DNA of 64,000 bases, from positions 1,741,736 through 1,805,735 of the forward strand of contig NZ_JABRXF010000001.1 in the NCBI RefSeq assembly GCF_013266695.1, read 5' to 3'. The position numbers were made by a program, and so were the translations under genes. The stretch's first letter is position 1, and each line of letters opens with the position of its first letter. This DNA is from Hongsoonwoonella zoysiae. GTDB taxonomy: Bacteria; Pseudomonadota; Alphaproteobacteria; Rhizobiales; Stappiaceae. The notes beneath the pieces are model-generated. The model was not told the DNA's origin. It ran no database searches and was given only the letters and a program-made list of their open reading frames with translations. Shown piece after piece: positions 29,136 through 37,353 of the stretch.

Positions 29136-29700
29136 CATGCGCGGCATGACTTGTCGCAGTTCGCTTCCAGCATCTTGAGGATCGCCGGGAATTGCGACAC
29201 GTCGTTTGTGGCGCGCGCCATGATGATGGCGCCTTGAATTCCGGCAATCATATAGCTTGCGATTTCCTTTGCCTGCGCGGGCAATGCGCCCTTGCGCCGG
29301 AAGTAGGCCGAAAGCGCTTCGAGCCATCGGTGGAAATAATGCGCTACCTCGGCTGAAAAGCGGTTGCGCGTTTCCTCCAGCGCGAGGGCGCCGACGAGGC
29401 AGATGCGCCGGCCCGACTGGAAGTAGGCCGACACGCCCTCGAACATTTGCCGGATTGCGGCGTCCGGCTCCTGCGTTTCCAGCGGGCGGTAGATGTTTTC
29501 CTCGAACCATCGATGAATGTCGGCCAGCACGGCTTCCGTCATTTCCTCTTTTCCGCCGGGAAAGAAGTTGTAGAGGCTGCCCTTGCCAAGGCCGGTTTCT
29601 TCGGTGATGCGCGCGATGCTGGCTCCTTCATAGCCGTAACGGCGGAAGATCTCGCCAAGGGCGGGAATGACGTCCGCCCTTCGGCGATGATCCGTGACAT
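29135..29700 (-). pseudogene. TetR-family regulator, interrupted by a single-base frameshift
   Basis: Reading from the ATG at 29700, the first eight codons (MSRIIAEG) fit the start of a TetR helix-turn-helix, but the frame then fails. In the next frame the HTH continues correctly: DVIPALGEIFRRYGYEGASIARITEETGLGKGSLYNFF, running into the full ligand domain to 29135. Adding one base near 29674-29679 (a CCGCCC run on the plus strand) restores a single 188-residue protein. The ATG at 29700 overlaps the stop of the HPP gene (TGATG), supporting it as the original start. A start at 29542 gives only the C-terminal domain without DNA binding. Either a real loss or a sequencing slip. Confidence 0.75.
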
Positions 29701-30188
29701 CAGGTTTTCCTCATCGGATAGGGCGTGCCGCTCAGCCGGTGAAAGATGGTCGCTCCGGCCACGAGAATGCCGGCTCCCGAAAGCACGGGCGTCAGAAGAT
29801 AGCCGATTTCGGGGTCGGCCGCGAAAATGACGAGCGGGTTCGCTCCGGCGGGGGGGTGGGTAATGCGCAGCGCCGCCATGGCGGCAATCGCGATGCCGAC
29901 CGTAAGACCCGCCGCCCACCAGACATCGGGCAAGAGGGTGCGGAGCGCCAGGCCGATCAAAGCCGAAAGGGCATGCCCACCGATTACGTTGGCGGGCTGG
30001 GAAAGCGGGCTGTTCGGCACGGAGAAAAGCAGTACGCAGCTCGCGCCGAAGGGCGCCATCATCAGCGACAGCTGCGTCGTGTCGGTGAGAAGGGCAAGCC
30101 CTGCGATGGCGATGAGCCCGCCAAGGCCGGCGAGTGCGACGGATCTGGCGGTCGGATGTGGTTGGAGCCTGGTAAAGAACGAAAGCAT
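29700..30188 (-). CDS. HPP-family membrane protein
   Basis: A 162-residue protein with four to five hydrophobic helices and the family name motif HPPAGANPL near residue 110. Some HPP proteins transport nitrite in plastids and cyanobacteria; the bacterial stand-alone role is unknown. ATG at 30188 has AAAGGA upstream. It is the first gene of a two-gene unit with the TetR-like gene. Two TACCGATCGGTA operators at 30201-30231 lie directly upstream, so repression by that regulator is likely. Confidence 0.85.
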   Translation of the reverse strand: MLSFFTRLQPHPTARSVALAGLGGLIAIAGLALLTDTTQLSLMMAPFGASCVLLFSVPNSPLSQPANVIGGHALSALIGLALRTLLPDVWWAAGLTVGIAIAAMAALRITHPPAGANPLVIFAADPEIGYLLTPVLSGAGILVAGATIFHRLSGTPYPMRKT

Positions 30189-30200
30189 GACGGTCCTTTT

Positions 30201-30231
30201 TACCGATCGGTATAAACTGTACCGATCGGTA
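30201..30231. promoter_or_regulatory. Tandem TetR-type operators
   Basis: The palindrome TACCGATCGGTA occurs twice without a mismatch, at 30201-30212 and 30220-30231, with centres 19 bases apart, 13 bases upstream of the HPP start. Similar TACCGATCGGTA half-sites are typical of TetR repressors of efflux or detoxification genes. By position the target is the HPP/tetR unit. Confidence 0.75.
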
Positions 30232-30319
30232 AAGTTTCGTCGAAATCCGGACAAGACACGTTTTCGAGAGGTTGCGCGCACCTCGTCTCCCGTCAGGTGC
30301 CGCGCGGCGGCCGGATCCG

Positions 30320-31231
30320 TCAGGCGGCGGTTTTTCGCGCCGGCAACTTCACGAATCCGGTGACGATCGCGACGCCCGCAAAGATCGTCACAAGGCCCAG
30401 AAGCAACGTGCCGGTGAGCGCCTCGCCAAGAAGCAGCGCACCGAGCAGGACGCTGAAGGCGGCCCTCATATATCCTCCCGTGGCAACGCCAAGGGGGCCA
30501 AGCGTGCGCACGAGGCGGAAGTAGATCGTCATGGCAAGTGCGGTTGAAAAGACGCCAAGGCCGATGACCGCGGCAACGGAGGATATCGGCGGAGAGAGGC
30601 TCAGGGGGTCGTCGGCCCAGGCCGAAAGGGGCAGCATCACGAGGGCGGCGAATGTCATGGAGCAGGCCGCGGTCACCACGGGCGACTGGTCGGAAAACCG
30701 CCTAGCGTAAAGAGCGGCCGTCGCATAGCTGAGGCTCGCGCCGATAACGGCCAGTTGGCCGGCTACGGAGCTTTCCTCTCCCGCCAGGGCCGCGGGCCCC
30801 ATTATGACGAGAACGCCTGCGAAGCCGAGTAGGATGCCGGCGAATTGCTGCAATCCGGCGGAGCGGTCTTTCAGCAGGAAAAATCCGATCAGGAACACGA
30901 ACAGCGGCGGCGTGGTGTTCAAAAGCCCCGCAAGGCCGCTGTCGATATGCTGTTGGCCCCAGCTTATCAGCGTGAAGGGCAATGCGCTCTGCAATATCCC
31001 CTGGACCAGCAAGTGTCCCCAACGGGAGGGTGATCTTGGAAAGGCCGCTCCGCTCCAGAATGCCATGAGCATCAAGAGTGAAGCGCCGATGGAAAGCCTG
31101 CCGAAAACCATCGTCGCAGGCGGGATCGTGTCGATGGCGAATTCGATGAGCGTGAACGACGATCCCCACAGGAAGGACAGCAGTACCAGGAGGCCGATTT
31201 CAGTATATGCGCGTTGCGATTGCCGAGACAT
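30320..31231 (-). CDS. EamA-family (DMT) transporter
   Basis: A 303-residue inner-membrane protein with ten hydrophobic helices arranged as two EamA repeats (LLSFLWGSSFTLIEFAIDTIPPATMVFGRL at the start; ATAALYARRFSDQSP opening the second half). Family members export amino acids, purines or other metabolites; the substrate is unknown. It is a single gene, divergent from the substrate-binding-like gene at 31457. Confidence 0.9.
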   Translation of the reverse strand: MSRQSQRAYTEIGLLVLLSFLWGSSFTLIEFAIDTIPPATMVFGRLSIGASLLMLMAFWSGAAFPRSPSRWGHLLVQGILQSALPFTLISWGQQHIDSGLAGLLNTTPPLFVFLIGFFLLKDRSAGLQQFAGILLGFAGVLVIMGPAALAGEESSVAGQLAVIGASLSYATAALYARRFSDQSPVVTAACSMTFAALVMLPLSAWADDPLSLSPPISSVAAVIGLGVFSTALAMTIYFRLVRTLGPLGVATGGYMRAAFSVLLGALLLGEALTGTLLLGLVTIFAGVAIVTGFVKLPARKTAA

Positions 31232-31456
31232 GAAACACCTTGAAATTTAACGAGCTATCGCATGCCGCGCAGGCTTTGGTCCTCTCACAAGCCATGCACG
31301 AATCAGTGATCTGCGGCGCTCCGGTGCGTTCGAAGCCGGCCGTTTCGCCTCTTCCCGGAATGATGTCGCGGACGAGATTTCGCGTGGGCACGTTTTCTGT
31401 ATGCTTTCCGAGCGAACCGATTTCGATGGCCGATTCCGATGGAAAGCCGACCGACC

Positions 31457-32263
31457 ATGCCTGCCAACACCACGCTTGCCGTTTTGCCCATGTACGACTG
31501 GCCTGAAGTTCGCGCCGAGACGGACCGGCTTTGGCAGGCGCTTGCGCATGAACTGCGCGACGCGGACTTCGATTCGCCATCGGGCCTTTGCCGGGAAATC
31601 GATGCGCAGGCGGCATGGGCCGATCCGCACCTTCTTATCGGTCAGACTTGTGGCCTGCCGTTCGTAAGCCGGCTCAAGGGGCGTGTGTCGCTCGTCGGCG
31701 CCCCGGCCTATGCGCTGGAGGATTGTGGGCCGGGGGAATATTGCAGCGCGCTGGTTGTTCGCGCTGACGATCCGGCGGGTGGCCTTGGCGGCCTGCGCGG
31801 GCGGCGGGTTGCCTATAATATGGAAGGCTCGCAATCCGGCCATGCGGCGATGCTCGCGGCGGTTGCGCCGTTTGCGCGCGGGGGGAGGTTTTTTGCCGAA
31901 GCGCTGGCCACAGGTTCCCATCGCGCTTCCGTTCGTGCGGTGGCGCAAGGCAAGGCGGATATCGCGGCGGTGGATGCTGTAAGCTGGGAACTGGCGAAGC
32001 GGCATGAGCCTTCGGCGTCACGCCTGAGGGTGCTTTTGCGCACGTACCCGACGCCGGGTCTGCCGTTCATCACCGCATTGAGGCCGGCTGATGAGCTTCG
32101 CCGCATCGCCGAGGCTGTGGCCGAGGGTATTGGCGGTCTTGATCGCGGGACGAAGGAAGCGTTGTTGCTGACCGGCTTCGTGCCATTCTCCGAAGCGGAT
32201 TACGATGTGATATCGGCAAGGCTCGCCGAGGCGCAACGCCTCGGCTATGCCGAACTTTGCTGA
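31457..32263 (+). CDS. PhnD-like phosphate/phosphonate-type substrate-binding protein, no signal peptide
   Basis: About 268 residues with the PhnD/transferrin-like pattern: LAVLPMYDWPEVRAETDRLWQAL, LLIGQTCGLPFVSRL, GLRGRRVAYNMEGSQSGHAAM, VAQGKADIAAVDAVSWELAKRH and RTYPTPGLPFIT. The ATG at 31457 or an in-frame ATG at 31439 gives no signal peptide or lipobox, so it may be cytoplasmic rather than a transporter component. No permease or ATPase gene is nearby. The ligand is unknown. Confidence 0.82.
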   Translation: MPANTTLAVLPMYDWPEVRAETDRLWQALAHELRDADFDSPSGLCREIDAQAAWADPHLLIGQTCGLPFVSRLKGRVSLVGAPAYALEDCGPGEYCSALVVRADDPAGGLGGLRGRRVAYNMEGSQSGHAAMLAAVAPFARGGRFFAEALATGSHRASVRAVAQGKADIAAVDAVSWELAKRHEPSASRLRVLLRTYPTPGLPFITALRPADELRRIAEAVAEGIGGLDRGTKEALLLTGFVPFSEADYDVISARLAEAQRLGYAELC

Positions 32264-32273
32264 TCTTCCCTTA

Positions 32274-32378
32274 GAGCATGTCCCCCAAAAGTGGGAACCG
32301 GTTTTGGGACAAGGACATGCGAACTATCAAATAGATAGAGCGCGTCCGGTGATTCCGGTCAAACAAGACGCGCTCTAG
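32274..32378. repeat. RIME-like rhizobial intergenic palindromic element
   Basis: Two nested hairpins. The first has GCATGTCC near 32276 and GGACATGC near 32313, with an inner AAAAGTGGGAACCGGTTTTG region. The second has GAGCGCGTC near 32339 and GACGCGCTC near 32368. This is the layout of the repeats known as RIME in Rhizobium. The right edge reaches the stop codon of the convergent GST gene (TAG at 32375-32377), so the element supplies or abuts that stop. Confidence 0.8.
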
Positions 32379-32992
32379 CTCTTCATCCGGGTCTGTTCGA
32401 AGGCGGGAATGGCGGCGGCGAAATCGTCCAGCCATTTGACGAGGGTGGGGTAGCTATCGCGCCATTTTCCTTCGAAGCGCAGGTCCAGATAGCCGAGCGC
32501 GCAGGCAACTGCGATCCGGGCGGCGTCAGGCACATCCCCGGGCGAAACGGTCGCCGGCGGCAGGGCTTCCAGGACGGCAAGGGCGCGGCTGACCTTTTCC
32601 GCCTGATAGGAAAGCCATTTTTCGCTGCGCTCGGCCTCTTCCCGGAAGCGGCCTTCGTAAACCTGGAGCAGCGCTGCGTCCATCAGGCCGTTTGCCAGCG
32701 CCAGCAGCGTCAGTGTCTTGTAGCGTTCTTCGCCCTTCGCGGGGATCAGGCGGTTTCCCCCGTCCAGTTCGTTCAGATAGTCGAGGATCACCCGGCTGTC
32801 GTAGAGGACATCGCCATTGTCCAGAACGAGCGCGGGAATCTTGCCGAGCGGGTTCTGCTTGCGGATTGTGTCGCCCGGATCGTTCGTGTCCGTCATTTCC
32901 ACGGTGATCTTATCGGAAAGCCCAAGCACGCTTGCCGCGATCTTGATCTGGCGGCCGAAGGGGGAGGCGGGAGACGAGCGAAGGACAGGCAT
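32375..32992 (-). CDS. Glutathione S-transferase family protein
   Basis: A 205-residue protein. The thioredoxin-like N-domain starts MPVLRSSPASPFGRQIKIAASVLG with the catalytic Ser/Cys region SPASPFGR, and continues with NPLGKIPALVLDNGDVLYDSRVILDYL (cis-Pro and glutathione-binding Asp-Ser). The helical C-domain follows. It resembles the bacterial YibF-like group. The TAG stop lies in the edge of the RIME-like element, so the 3' end may have been shaped by the insertion. Confidence 0.92.
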   Translation of the reverse strand: MPVLRSSPASPFGRQIKIAASVLGLSDKITVEMTDTNDPGDTIRKQNPLGKIPALVLDNGDVLYDSRVILDYLNELDGGNRLIPAKGEERYKTLTLLALANGLMDAALLQVYEGRFREEAERSEKWLSYQAEKVSRALAVLEALPPATVSPGDVPDAARIAVACALGYLDLRFEGKWRDSYPTLVKWLDDFAAAIPAFEQTRMKS

Positions 32993-33323
32993 TGATGGCT
33001 CCGTTGAAAAAAGCTCAAGACATTGATTTTGGATCGATTTCTTTTCACGGAAGCGACTTTGCCTTCGTGAAAAGCGCTCTGGGCTCTAGGCCCTGGGGCA
33101 TATCTGCACCGATCCGCGGCGAATGCGCAAGTCTGCGTCTGCCTTTCACTGGAATATTGAATGTTTGATGCTTTCTTGTAATTTTCTAGTATTCATTTAA
33201 ATTTTATAAAATATGTATTTGCCAATTTAATAGGTGTGTAGGACTTATTCTTCAAGATGTCCCCAAATGGTAACGCGTATTTTTACGGGTGGATGCACCG
33301 TACCTCCGATGGGAGTGCCTGGA
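32993..33323. other. AT-rich intergenic stretch
   Basis: The part 33150-33240 is markedly AT-rich (ATTCATTTAAATTTTATAAA and similar) in an otherwise GC-rich region and probably holds the promoter for the gene at 33324. No coding frame is apparent. Confidence 0.4.
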
Positions 33324-33578
33324 ATGCGTGATGCGGTGAAATTGCTGATGAAGGCGACGGCCAAGGCGGGCGTGCTCGTGGTTGTGGTCTATGCCTATGG
33401 GTCGCCGATGGCGGGATCCTTGCGGCCGAAGGCTCTTGATGCACCTTTCGCCGGCTTTCACCATGCCGTGGATCTTGCCGTTTTCGGCGGAGATCTGGGC
33501 CTGGGCGATCCCAGGACGGCTATTGTTCGCGCCAGCGATAATGTGAAGGACAAACTTTCCGACAGTATGCCAAAGTAG
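33324..33578 (+). CDS. Small protein with N-terminal signal-like segment, hypothetical
   Basis: An 84-residue ORF starting at an ATG with GGGAG eight bases upstream (33311-33315). The first 35 residues are basic then hydrophobic (KAGVLVVVVYAYGSPMAG), like a signal peptide or single membrane helix; the rest is soluble and unremarkable. The frame is also open upstream to a GTG at 33234, but that start lacks a ribosome site. No family recognised. Confidence 0.5.
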   Translation: MRDAVKLLMKATAKAGVLVVVVYAYGSPMAGSLRPKALDAPFAGFHHAVDLAVFGGDLGLGDPRTAIVRASDNVKDKLSDSMPK

Positions 33579-33592
33579 TGCTAGCCTGGTCT

Positions 33593-34621
33593 TCAGGGGT
33601 AGATCCGCTCCAGCCGGGCGCTGTCAGCGCATGTTCGCGGCGCCTGAAATTCGACAAGCCGAAACGCGTAGTCCCGCCATTTCCATTTCGCCCGGTAGCC
33701 GCAGTGCCTGTCGGACCGCCTTTGTGCGACGGCGTTGAGCGTTCCTTCCTCCTCGTCGAATTTCACGCCATCAAGAATATCCGTGCCAAGCCAGCCGAAC
33801 CGTGGGTCGTAAAGCGCGAAATAAAGCGTTTCCAACCCGCCGATCTCTCCTGAATCACGCAGGTAAAGACGGTAGGTCGTCCGCCCCGCCCCGCGCGTGC
33901 AGGGAATCGCATAAAGCGTGGACGTCTGCGACAAGACGGCGATGACCGGTGCAGCCTGGCCCATGTTCTCGCTTTGCGGATCCTCGCAGCTGGATGTGAG
34001 CCGGTGGGCCTCCAATACGGGGTGCGGAATGCCGAGCGTCTCAACCATTTCCGCCCGGGAAGGGGGCGCGACAGGGTCTTCGTCCTCGGGCGCCTCGATG
34101 TCTTCGCCGCGCGCGCCCTGCACATCGTTCATCTTTTCGAGCGCCGCGCTCAGGCCGAAAAGGGAAAAACTTGCCTCATGCGGCGCGCCGAGCGCGTCGA
34201 TGTAGGAGATCCTCAGCCGCTCTCCCTGGTTCAGCTCCGGAAGAAGGGTCGTTCGTTGGTCTTCGCCGGTCACGAAGAAAGCGTTTTCATGCCCGAAATT
34301 GCCCAGGCCCGCTTCTCCGAGGACGCGCGGGCCATGCTCGTCGATCCGCCATTGCTGCTTGCGGAGGTGGTCGGGGCGTTCGCCGTTGACGTCGAAGGAA
34401 AGTGCGAATGTCTCGTCCGGCGGCGGGCCGCGCTTGATCCGCAGGCGGTAGAGCGGGCGGCCGTTCGCCTTTTCGCCGCTTAGCGTGAACGCGGTGCAGG
34501 CGTTCGTTCCGTCGCAGTCGAGTTTCCAGTCCCGGAACTGCCCCGACACCGGTTCCGCAGCAAAGGCGGCTCCCGCCCACAGAAGAATTGCCACCGTACC
34601 CCAGCTTGCGATGGCGCTCAT
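33593..34621 (-). CDS. DUF1176 domain protein, secreted
   Basis: A 342-residue protein with a signal peptide (MSAIASWGTVAILLWAGAAFAAEPV). The rest fits DUF1176: FRDWKLDCDGTNACTAFTLSG, a middle acidic segment, TLGIPHPVLEAHRLTSSCEDPQSEN and SDRHCGYRAKWKWRDYAFRLVEFQAPRTCAD. Four to six cysteines suggest disulfides in the periplasm. Third gene of a coupled operon; its ATG overlaps the RNase T2 stop (ATGA). Confidence 0.85.
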   Translation of the reverse strand: MSAIASWGTVAILLWAGAAFAAEPVSGQFRDWKLDCDGTNACTAFTLSGEKANGRPLYRLRIKRGPPPDETFALSFDVNGERPDHLRKQQWRIDEHGPRVLGEAGLGNFGHENAFFVTGEDQRTTLLPELNQGERLRISYIDALGAPHEASFSLFGLSAALEKMNDVQGARGEDIEAPEDEDPVAPPSRAEMVETLGIPHPVLEAHRLTSSCEDPQSENMGQAAPVIAVLSQTSTLYAIPCTRGAGRTTYRLYLRDSGEIGGLETLYFALYDPRFGWLGTDILDGVKFDEEEGTLNAVAQRRSDRHCGYRAKWKWRDYAFRLVEFQAPRTCADSARLERIYP

Positions 34622-35277
34622 CGGCCTGGCGCCGGAACGAAAATATTCGACGCCCGGCAGCCGCGCCGGTCGATTGCGGGGCAGGAGCGGAAGGCAAGGT
34701 CCCGCGTCAGGCAGATACGCACCTCCTTGAGCCGGCCGTTCGCGCAATCGACGGCGATCGCATTGTCCCGCAAGCCGGGATTGGCAAGCCTGAAGGCCGT
34801 TTCCACCGCGTCGGGCGTCATCCGGTTTCCGTCGGCGACGGAGTTGAAGGCGGGCGGGATTTTCACCCGCTCGAAGGCTGCCCGCGTCGTCTCAAAGTAG
34901 GCGTAAGGCGTGAGGCCGGAGCAGGTGCCGTGCTTGCGCCATTCGTGGCGGGCAAGGCCCCGGCTTGGCATGATGTCGAGAATGGAATCGACCGCGCCGC
35001 GCGGCGCGTCCCTCGGTCCGGCGCGGCAGAACGCCGGGTAGCCGCGTTCGTGCTGCGGCCACAGGCCATGCACGATGAAGCGGTAAGGCTTGGCCGCCCG
35101 GCACTGCATTGGGTCGCCGCCGCGCCCGGCGCTCGCGCAATAGGTCGGCGACCATGACAGCGCCAGCACGTAGAAATCGAATTCGCCCGCGCGCTCGGCC
35201 GCAGCAGTTCCGGCCGAAAGAAGAAACGCCGTCAGAAGCAGGACGGGCAGACGTAACAAGTCCCGCGCCCGGATCAC
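34618..35277 (-). CDS. Secreted ribonuclease T2
   Basis: A 219-residue protein with a signal peptide (VIRARDLLRLPVLLLTAFLLSAGTAAAE). Both catalytic segments are present: FIVHGLWPQHERG (CAS I His) near residue 68 and HEWRKHGTCSG (CAS II His/Glu/Lys) near residue 112. T2 enzymes cut single-stranded RNA to 2',3'-cyclic phosphates, usually to feed on external RNA. The start is GTG at 35277, chosen since GTGA overlaps the upstream gene's stop. Confidence 0.92.
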   Translation of the reverse strand: MIRARDLLRLPVLLLTAFLLSAGTAAAERAGEFDFYVLALSWSPTYCASAGRGGDPMQCRAAKPYRFIVHGLWPQHERGYPAFCRAGPRDAPRGAVDSILDIMPSRGLARHEWRKHGTCSGLTPYAYFETTRAAFERVKIPPAFNSVADGNRMTPDAVETAFRLANPGLRDNAIAVDCANGRLKEVRICLTRDLAFRSCPAIDRRGCRASNIFVPAPGR

Positions 35278-35738
35278 TGCGGGCGCACGGTCCTGCAGTT
35301 TCCGTCGTAGACGCGCCAGCGGTCGAGGCCGGCAAGGCAGGCTTCCACGTTCCATCGGATGCCGACGAAGCCCTGATGCTCGACCACCTTGTAGTAGACG
35401 CGGTGGATGTTGCCGTCGCTCAGCGTGGCGTGGCCTTCGCAGTAGCGCCGCGCAAGCGGGCTCGGGTTGCCGATCTGGTAGCCCGTTTCGACCACACGGT
35501 CGAGGTTCATGATCGTGCGGCCGTCGTAATAGCCGGGGTAGGCGCGCGCCACCCTGCGCGACACCGCCTTCTGCACGGACGTATCGAGGCAGTCGGGAAC
35601 TCGCGGTTCCTTGTTCCTGGAGAAATAGACATGGTCCGGACTGTCGCCGGCGCCGGGGTAGTTTCCGTTCGCGCCCGCTGGCATTGCAAGGCCAGCGGCA
35701 AGTGCGGCGGCAAGGGTTACTCTGGCAATCGCGGACAT
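35274..35738 (-). CDS. Secreted protein of unknown function, first gene of the RNase T2 operon
   Basis: A 154-residue protein with a signal peptide (MSAIARVTLAAALAAGLAMPAGANG). The mature part has five cysteines (CLDTSV, RYCEGH, VEACLAG, DGNCRT) and repeated tyrosines. No domain recognised; it is conserved-looking by composition and is coupled to the RNase T2 gene by a four-base overlap, so it may help fold, inhibit or anchor the RNase (inference). Confidence 0.75.
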   Translation of the reverse strand: MSAIARVTLAAALAAGLAMPAGANGNYPGAGDSPDHVYFSRNKEPRVPDCLDTSVQKAVSRRVARAYPGYYDGRTIMNLDRVVETGYQIGNPSPLARRYCEGHATLSDGNIHRVYYKVVEHQGFVGIRWNVEACLAGLDRWRVYDGNCRTVRPQ

Positions 35739-35852
35739 GTCTGTTCACTCCGGCGCGCATGGGCGGATTTTCCTTGATCTGACGATGCGGTAAGCATGAT
35801 GAAGGGTCAACCCGCGCGCGCAGGCGCGCCGAATATTTCGCGATTGTTGTTG

Positions 35853-36701
35853 CTATTCGTCCACAATCGATACGCATTTCCATGCCGAACCCGGTCCCTC
35901 ACGCAGGGTTTTGCTGAGAAACGGCAAGGCCGATCGCATGTTTTCCGCGAAAGTCCAGGGCGGATTGACGATCACGAGGCCGCTCGAAATCATCGGTTTG
36001 TCGCTCGCCGGCCGCCCGGCTGAAAGTTCAAGCGAAAGGACGTCTCGCATTCCGCTGTCGCGAAGCGTTGCGTGGAGCCGGTCGACGGCCCTCCTGTCCT
36101 TGACCGGATACCAGGCGAGAAAAATCCCGCTCGACCAGCGTTTCCATCCCTCGATGAGCCCCCGGCCGAGCGTTTCGAACTCCCGGGCGTCTTCGAATGC
36201 GGGGTCGATGATGACGAGCCCGCGCCTTTCCTTTGGCGGCAGGAAGCTTTTCAGCGCAAGCCAGCCATCAAGCTCGATCGTCTTGACCTGGATATCGCCC
36301 GCGTAAAGGGCTGAAAGCGTTTCGAAGTCGCGGGCGTGCAGTTCGGTCAGCGTCAGCCGGTCCTGACGCCGGATCAGGCGCCGGGCAATCTCGGGCGATC
36401 CGGGATAACACATAAGCGGCCCGCCCTGGTTCACCGAGGATATCGCCTCCAGCCAGGGCGCAAGCACGCCGCGCACCGTTTCCGGCATTTCCGCTTCCAG
36501 AACGCGGCCAACGCCGCGCCGCCATTCGCCGGTTTTTTGCGCCTCGTCGCTTGAAAGGTCGTAAAGGCCCAGCCCCGCATGCGTGTCGATCACGCGGAAC
36601 GCGGCCGGCTTTCGTTTCAGATAGTCGATGACGAGGGCAAGGGCGATATGCTTGAGCACGTCGCCGATGTTGCCCGCGTGGTAGATGTGGCGGTAGTTCA
36701 C
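35853..36701 (-). CDS. rlmJ: 23S rRNA (adenine(2030)-N6)-methyltransferase
   Basis: A 282-residue protein matching RlmJ from its start (MNYRHIYHAGNIGDVLKHIALALVIDYL) through DTHAGLGLYDL (SAM motif I) to the late NPPWTFAENM. It methylates N6 of A2030 in the 50S subunit before assembly. The catalytic motif IV, normally DPPYE or DPPFE, reads DPAFE here. Its ATG overlaps the GNAT gene stop by ATGA. Confidence 0.93.
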   Translation of the reverse strand: MNYRHIYHAGNIGDVLKHIALALVIDYLKRKPAAFRVIDTHAGLGLYDLSSDEAQKTGEWRRGVGRVLEAEMPETVRGVLAPWLEAISSVNQGGPLMCYPGSPEIARRLIRRQDRLTLTELHARDFETLSALYAGDIQVKTIELDGWLALKSFLPPKERRGLVIIDPAFEDAREFETLGRGLIEGWKRWSSGIFLAWYPVKDRRAVDRLHATLRDSGMRDVLSLELSAGRPASDKPMISSGLVIVNPPWTFAENMRSALPFLSKTLREGPGSAWKCVSIVDE

Positions 36702-37222
36702 GCGTTTTCCGTTTCAGTGGCGGTGCGGGCCGGGATTAGCTCGCGCGCGAGATAGACCACGGCCTTGTCGCCAAGGTCCTGCCGCCCGACTTCCAGAAAG
36801 CCCAGACGTTTGTGAAAGCGCAGCGAGCCGGGGTTGGGCGGGCGTTCGTTGACCTCGCAGGTCAGCGGCGCGCCGGCGCATGTGCCATCGGCCGAAGTTT
36901 CCCCGACAAGCGCGTCATAGAGCTTTTCACCGAGGCCGAGACCGCGCGCCTCCGGCGATACGGCGATCCTGTCGACGTAGAAGAACCGCTCGAAATTTCG
37001 CTTGAGCCACAGGAAATTGCGGCTGTCGTAGTCCGCCGTTTCATCCAGGCAAAGCACGAAGCCGGCCGGCTTTTCATTGCGCTCGCTCACGAGCGTCCTT
37101 GCGGACATGGCGATGAGCCTGGCGAGTTCCGCCGCCTCCAGGCTGTTCACGGCCGGCACGGCGGCCTCGTTGATGGCGATCAGGTTTTCGATGTCGCGGG
37201 GTTCGGCGGGTCGGATGCTCAT
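36698..37222 (-). CDS. GNAT-family N-acetyltransferase
   Basis: A 174-residue protein with the GNAT core: FYVDRIAVSPEARGLGLGEKLYDALVG (acetyl-CoA loop) and NPGSLRFHKRLGFLEVGRQ. The order GNAT-rlmJ, coupled by overlapping ATGA, is seen in related genomes. Substrate unknown. Confidence 0.88.
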   Translation of the reverse strand: MSIRPAEPRDIENLIAINEAAVPAVNSLEAAELARLIAMSARTLVSERNEKPAGFVLCLDETADYDSRNFLWLKRNFERFFYVDRIAVSPEARGLGLGEKLYDALVGETSADGTCAGAPLTCEVNERPPNPGSLRFHKRLGFLEVGRQDLGDKAVVYLARELIPARTATETENA

Positions 37223-37282
37223 ATGTCTCGGTCATGCAGATTTTCGTATGAAATCATGACCTAGCCAGTCGGGTGTCTGGCG

Positions 37283-37325
37283 TCAAAACAAAAAAGCGGC
37301 GGACCTTGGAGCCAGGCCGCCGCTT
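37283..37325 (-). terminator. Rho-independent terminator after the cold-shock gene
   Basis: On the minus strand AAGCGGCGG (37325-37317) pairs with CCGCCGCTT (37302-37294), loop of 14 bases, and is followed by TTTTGTTTTG. It lies 29 bases beyond the stop of the gene at 37354. Confidence 0.8.
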
Positions 37326-37353
37326 CTTTCATTTCGGCTGGTGCGTTGCCGCT

